Shown: positions 60,382 through 64,000 of the stretch, one piece after another
Position numbering within the stretch: the first letter of the stretch is position 1
Layout: the number at the start of each line of letters is the position of its first letter
Assembly (NCBI GenBank): GCA_963921825.1
Contig: OY997593.1
Span: 38,579,111 to 38,643,110 of the forward strand
Origin: Erodium maritimum
Lineage: Eukaryota > Streptophyta > Magnoliopsida > Geraniales > Geraniaceae
Length of the DNA: 64,000 nucleotides
Reading direction: 5' to 3'
The notes under the pieces: model-generated
What the model was told of the DNA's origin: nothing
Seen by the model: the letters and a program-made list of their open reading frames with translations, nothing else
Databases searched by the model: none
Made by a program: the position numbers and the translations under genes

Positions 60382-60551
60382 AGAATATATTTAATTGAGT
60401 TATTAAATATAATTATTATCTTCCCTATTATGTGGTCAATTAGAAACTCATCCCTTTTAGGAAACATGCTATTCTAAAAGAGATGAGTTTCTAATTAACC
60501 ACATAATAGGGAAGATAATAATTATATTTAATAACCCAATTAAATATACTC
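60382..60551. repeat. Near-perfect inverted repeat (foldback), ~80-bp arms
   Basis: The arm starting AGAATATATTTAATT at 60382 is repeated in reverse complement up to about 60551, with only a handful of mismatches over some 80 bp and a loop of about 8-10 nt. Transcribed, it would form a long hairpin. It may be a small foldback element. Confidence 0.85.
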
Positions 60552-60684
60552 TACACTGCATCACTTCCTCACTCGTACTGAATATCAATTTGGTTAATGC
60601 TTTGCTCATTCCGCTTCAAGAGGTTTCAACATGTAGTTGACAAACTTGCGCCTGACTTATTTGATTTTCTACAAAAGAATAGCT

Positions 60685-60807
60685 ATCGTTCAACTTCCAC
60701 CTCCAAATCATACAAGTGAAGAGAAATTTGTAACTGAAATCAACATTGAGAAGGATGTGGGTGGGTTTCATCCTCTGAATATTGGCAAACTTGCAATGAA
60801 AGGCCGA
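60685..60807 (+). pseudogene. FolD (methylene-THF dehydrogenase/cyclohydrolase) fragment
   Basis: Forty-one codons read IVQLPPPNH...INIEKD, then [17 protein letters not shown]. This is the signature stretch of plant FolD enzymes (usually I(L)VQLPLPxH...[20 protein letters not shown]). FolD interconverts methylene-, methenyl- and formyl-tetrahydrofolate. The rest of the roughly 300-residue enzyme is not seen on either side, and the normally conserved second Asp of KDVDG is Gly. So it is a dead fragment. It lies between a foldback element (ending 60551) and a MULE-type MITE (starting 60901), a setting that suggests transposon capture or a local relic of a lost gene. Confidence 0.75.
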
Positions 60808-60900
60808 AGACTTTTAAACTTGATGTCATACCTGTATAATGTGATTGGATTTGCTCCAAAACTTTTCTAGGTATATTACACCATCGAACGGTTATTTTGT

Positions 60901-61257
60901 GGGATAAGTGTCCAAAACTACTCTAAAGTTTCGTCCACAAATGAGTTGATGCACAAAATTTTGTTCACGCTTTGTGGGTGCACTGAAGTTTTGTCCACGC
61001 TTTGTGGGTGCATTGAAGTTTTGCTCATGCTTTTGTGGGTGCATTTAAGTTTTGTTCACGCTTTATGCGTGCATTGAAGTTTTGTCCAAGCTTCTATTCA
61101 ATCCTAGAATCACTGCCCTGACCATCATTCTGAAATCTTTATTACGTCAAAACTAAAAAAGTCGTGGACAAAACTTCAGGGTAGCCACACATCGTGGACG
61201 AAACTTTGTGCATCAACTCGTTTGTGGACGAAACTTTAGGGTAGTTTTATTATTCCC
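60901..61257. mobile_element. MULE-type MITE, third copy
   Basis: Starts GGGATAAGTGTCCAAAACTA and ends with the inverted version (AGGGTAGTTTTATTATTCCC). Inner text, including the repeated GAAGTTTTGTCCACGCTTTG unit, matches the copy at 58290 closely. No matching 9-bp TSD remains, so an end may have changed after insertion. Confidence 0.8.
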
Positions 61258-62214
61258 ACTGAGATCATGATGGCCCTCCATGGCCAGCTATTTGTCTTCA
61301 ACCTAGAACTGGATTCCCATATCCGTGTTGGCCTCGTGTTTATGGTTTTTTTGTAAGTATCAGAACTCTACGTGGTGCCCGACCTTGCCATGTGCTGAAC
61401 TTCAGTTAATCCTATTTCATATTCCTACAATCCTAACTTTGGAATACAATGCTATTGTTTAGCAAAGTTGTTGGTTGCGAACAATTATGCTGAGCGGGTA
61501 ACATATTCCACTTTCAGATGCCTTTCTTGATTTCGGAACAATCAAGGTTCAATGACTGAAACAAACAAAATTTAATTACACGTTAGTTCATAGTTACCAA
61601 AACCTGCATCCAAATAGGTTTATTTAACAGTATTTGAATGTAATTTGTTCTCTTTTGGTTTGTACTGAGTTGTAACTCCAGTTGATGTCCTTTTTGTGCA
61701 TTGTTCCTAGGTTATATCTCGATGCACCTTCTTAAGTGTCCTTAATGTCGATTTTTTATTGATCATTTTAATTTCGTTTCGTAGGTTATTATAAGAAAAT
61801 TTTCAGCACGTTCTGGCCCTTCGGACCCCAAAAATTGTTGGTCTTCCTTGTGTTTGTTAAGTTTAAAGCATGCAAAATTGGTTCCCGCCATGTGACTTAT
61901 TTTTTGTTTGGTCATTGAGTTTTAGGATCAATGTATGATACGTAATAACTCTCATTCAAGTTACATTTTGTTATTTATGCGACAACTACTCTGATAATGT
62001 ACCAACACTCACTTTGTTTACATTTTTTTAGTTTACTCTTACGTTAATAGGGTTCTCATTTCCCGTATTGGTTCAACAAGTTAATTGCAATTATTATCAT
62101 AAGGGAAAAAACCTAGGAGAGTAATTTCATATTCTAACCTAGTTAATATTGAGTAATTTTGACAACATATTATAACAAGCACCGCGCATCAGGTAGTGCT
62201 TCCTCCTTGTTTCA
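61258..62214. other. Intergenic, nothing recognised
   Basis: No supported gene, RNA or transposon end was seen in this AT-rich stretch. Confidence 0.4.
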
Positions 62215-62223
62215 AAGAAAATA

Positions 62224-63255
62224 GGGAAAATGACACATAACCCTCGCTAACTATCGCATTTTTTCACATCACCCCCTAACTATTTTTTGTGACATTTAAC
62301 TCCCCTTACTTCGTTTTTTTTTCACTTTACTCTTTTTTCATTAAAAAACGGACGGAAATTGAACATGTGCACATCACATGCTATTATTTTTTTCTAAATC
62401 CCAAAACTACCCTTTTAACCAACAAAAACTAACTGCCCTAACCTAAAAACCTAACTTCATCTCCCCACATTTTCTATCTACCACGCCTCCACACCTTCTC
62501 AACCTCCTATCTCTAGTTCTTCTCTCAACCTTCCATCTCCACCACCACCATCACAACGTCTTCTTCAATTTGATTTCACTTTTATTTTTGTTTAGATTTA
62601 GTTCTCCAATTTCAAGGCTTTTAAGGATGTTCCTTTTGTGTATGATATGAGCAACAATTTTGTTTGTTGAGATTTAGTTCTCTGCAATTTCTTTTAAAAA
62701 ATTTGGGGAATGTGGCAACAATCAGTATTGATTTCGACAACATTGTATGTTTATGAAAAAGGTTCAACAACTCATTTGGATCAAAGCATGTTTCTCAGTT
62801 CATTTTGATTTGAGTTTCATCTTCATTTATTTCCCGGTCATGGATTCAAGTAACAGAGAGATGTAAAGATGGAGATGGAGATTTTTGGTCTTGGTTGACA
62901 TTTGAGTTCTCTGATTTTTTTTCTTTTGAAATTATTGAGATGAAGATGTAGAGAGACATGTAAAGATGGAGTAAGTGGAGGGTATTTTACTAAATCAACA
63001 ACGTTTCAAAGTTGTTGGGTATTTTTCTAGTTAATATAGACATTTCAAGGTTTTTGGGTTTTGCTAATTCAATGACATCAATTTGAAAATTTGATGATAA
63101 GTGGAGGGTATTTTCGACTTTTGACGTTAATTGGATGGTAAGTTAACAACGTTAGACTAAGAAAAATGAAGTTAGGGGAGTTAAATGTCACAAAAATAGG
63201 TAGGGGGTGATGTGAAAAAGTGTAATAGTTAGCGAGGGTTATGTGTCATTTTCCC
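62224..63255. mobile_element. MULE-like element, 1,032 bp, long inverted ends
   Basis: Inverted ends of about 93 bp starting GGGAAAATGACACATAACCC with few mismatches, and an exact 9-bp TSD, AAGAAAATA (62215-62223 and 63256-63264). Long TIRs with a 9-bp TSD fit Mutator-like transposons. The interior has no transposase frame and shows no clear host gene piece, so it is non-autonomous. Confidence 0.88.
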
Positions 63256-63338
63256 AAGAAAATACCTGGTATGTAGCAATGTAAAGACTAGAGAGAACCT
63301 CATAAAAGGCCACTAAAATATCACAAACGGCCCTGCAG

Positions 63339-63442
63339 ACTAGCAAGCTAACATTGCCTTATTAATTATTAGGGCTAAATATTAAAACATACTAGCAAGC
63401 CAAAATTGCCTTATTAATTATTAGGGATAAATATTAAAACAT
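63339..63442. repeat. 52-bp tandem duplication at a MITE edge
   Basis: Two copies of a 52-bp unit starting ACTAGCAAGC (63339 and 63391), differing at few bases. Each includes the first 22 or so bases of the foldback MITE that starts at 63421, so the duplication arose after that MITE inserted. Confidence 0.8.
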
Positions 63443-63910
63443 ACTCTTAAGTATCGGTCACGAACACTACATGTTTGTAAAATCATATATATCATACATA
63501 AAGTATTGGTCACGCGATTCTGTTAGTGAAAATGAACGGAATATTCTAATCTGTTAGTCATATGACAGTTAGTTGAGAGTAAAATGACGATTTTTACCTT
63601 ACTCATATCAACATTATGACTTTAGTAGGGAAAATTACTATTTTACCCTTATTTTATAATAAATATGTTTATTATAAAATAAAGGTAAAATGGCAATTTC
63701 ATCTATCAAAGTCTGATGTGAGTAAGGTAAAAATCGTCATTTTACTCTCAACTAGCTGTCACATGGCTAACAGATTAGAATATTCTGCCCATTTTCACTA
63801 ACAGAATCATGTGACCAATACTTTATGTACGACATATGTGATTTTACAAATATGCGTAGTGTAGTGTTCATGACCAATACTTAATAGTAAGTTTCAATAT
63901 TTAACCCTAA
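63421..63910. mobile_element. Foldback MITE with ~230-bp arms
   Basis: Starts TTAGGGATAAATATTAAAAC and ends in the inverted form (AATATTTAACCCTAA). The two arms pair along almost the entire 490 bp around a centre near 63665 (ATAATAAATATGTTTATTAT). Flanking TTA on both sides suggests a 3-bp TSD, but this is AT-rich DNA, so the superfamily is unsure. The 61-codon frame inside is a by-product. Confidence 0.75.
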
Positions 63911-64000
63911 TTATTAGTTGGTTCCTTGATGAAGAAAACAATCCTACTCCGGCACACATCGTGCAACTATGTCATAATTGTCACCCACATGAAAATAGTT

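Noticed and set aside
63616-63801. 61-codon frame
   Set aside because: Lies across the centre of a foldback MITE, so it is a by-product of the palindrome.
1-64000. A new defence or biosynthetic gene system
   Set aside because: The window is repeat-dominated plant nuclear DNA with one clear intact gene; no gene cluster with joint function is present. The novel aspects are in element structure, not in a gene system.

Overview
The window looks like nuclear DNA of a flowering plant, most likely a eudicot. It has spliced genes with GT-AG introns, Ty1/copia and Ty3/gypsy LTR retrotransposons primed at a TGGTATCAGAGC site, L1-type LINEs whose ORF1 carries an RNA recognition motif (a plant L1 subclade feature), and many small DNA transposon relics with clean target site duplications (TSDs). 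The sequence alone does not fix the species.

Layout. 1-3.84 kb: AT-rich intergenic DNA with a Tourist-like MITE and a hAT-type MITE that has an exact 8-bp TSD. 3.87-10.5 kb: a run of minus-strand LINE pieces, one of them an ORF1-only LINE with an RRM, plus a three-unit TRIM-like tandem repeat. 10.5-12.7 kb: a possible non-coding or small host transcription unit (weak). 12.7-15.6 kb: a 2.9-kb solo LTR. 15.7-18.4 kb: three unusual tandem repeat blocks, one rich in telobox motifs, and a LINE fragment. 18.77-35.68 kb: a tandem copia array (LTR-internal-LTR-internal-LTR) between one pair of 5-bp TSDs, with a solo LTR nested in the first internal region. 35.7-51.7 kb: a deep nest: gypsy fragment, then a minus-strand copia element inside it, then (inside the copia) a second ~3-kb solo LTR and an Athila/Tat-like LTR, then (inside the latter) an ORF1-only LINE, then (inside that) a third ~3-kb solo LTR. 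51.7-52.6 kb: a Harbinger-type element with a decayed Myb-like ORF.

The only convincing intact host gene lies at 52.91-57.92 kb, plus strand, six coding exons. It encodes an 847-residue nuclear-type protein with a conserved N-terminal block, a canonical C4HC3 PHD finger and a C-terminal BAH-like domain, which suggests a chromatin reader. Its fourth intron holds a MULE-type MITE, and its second intron (96 nt) is in frame and could be retained.

57.9-64 kb: no intact gene seen. This stretch holds two more copies of the same MITE family, a larger 1,032-bp element with long inverted repeats and an exact 9-bp TSD, two foldback elements and a 41-codon relic of a folate-pathway gene (FolD type). The most interesting items are the two ORF1-only LINE copies (a plant parallel to mammalian HAL1), the tandem copia array with its datable nested insertion, the depth of nesting at 36-51 kb, the telobox-bearing tandem array and the FolD relic beside a MITE.
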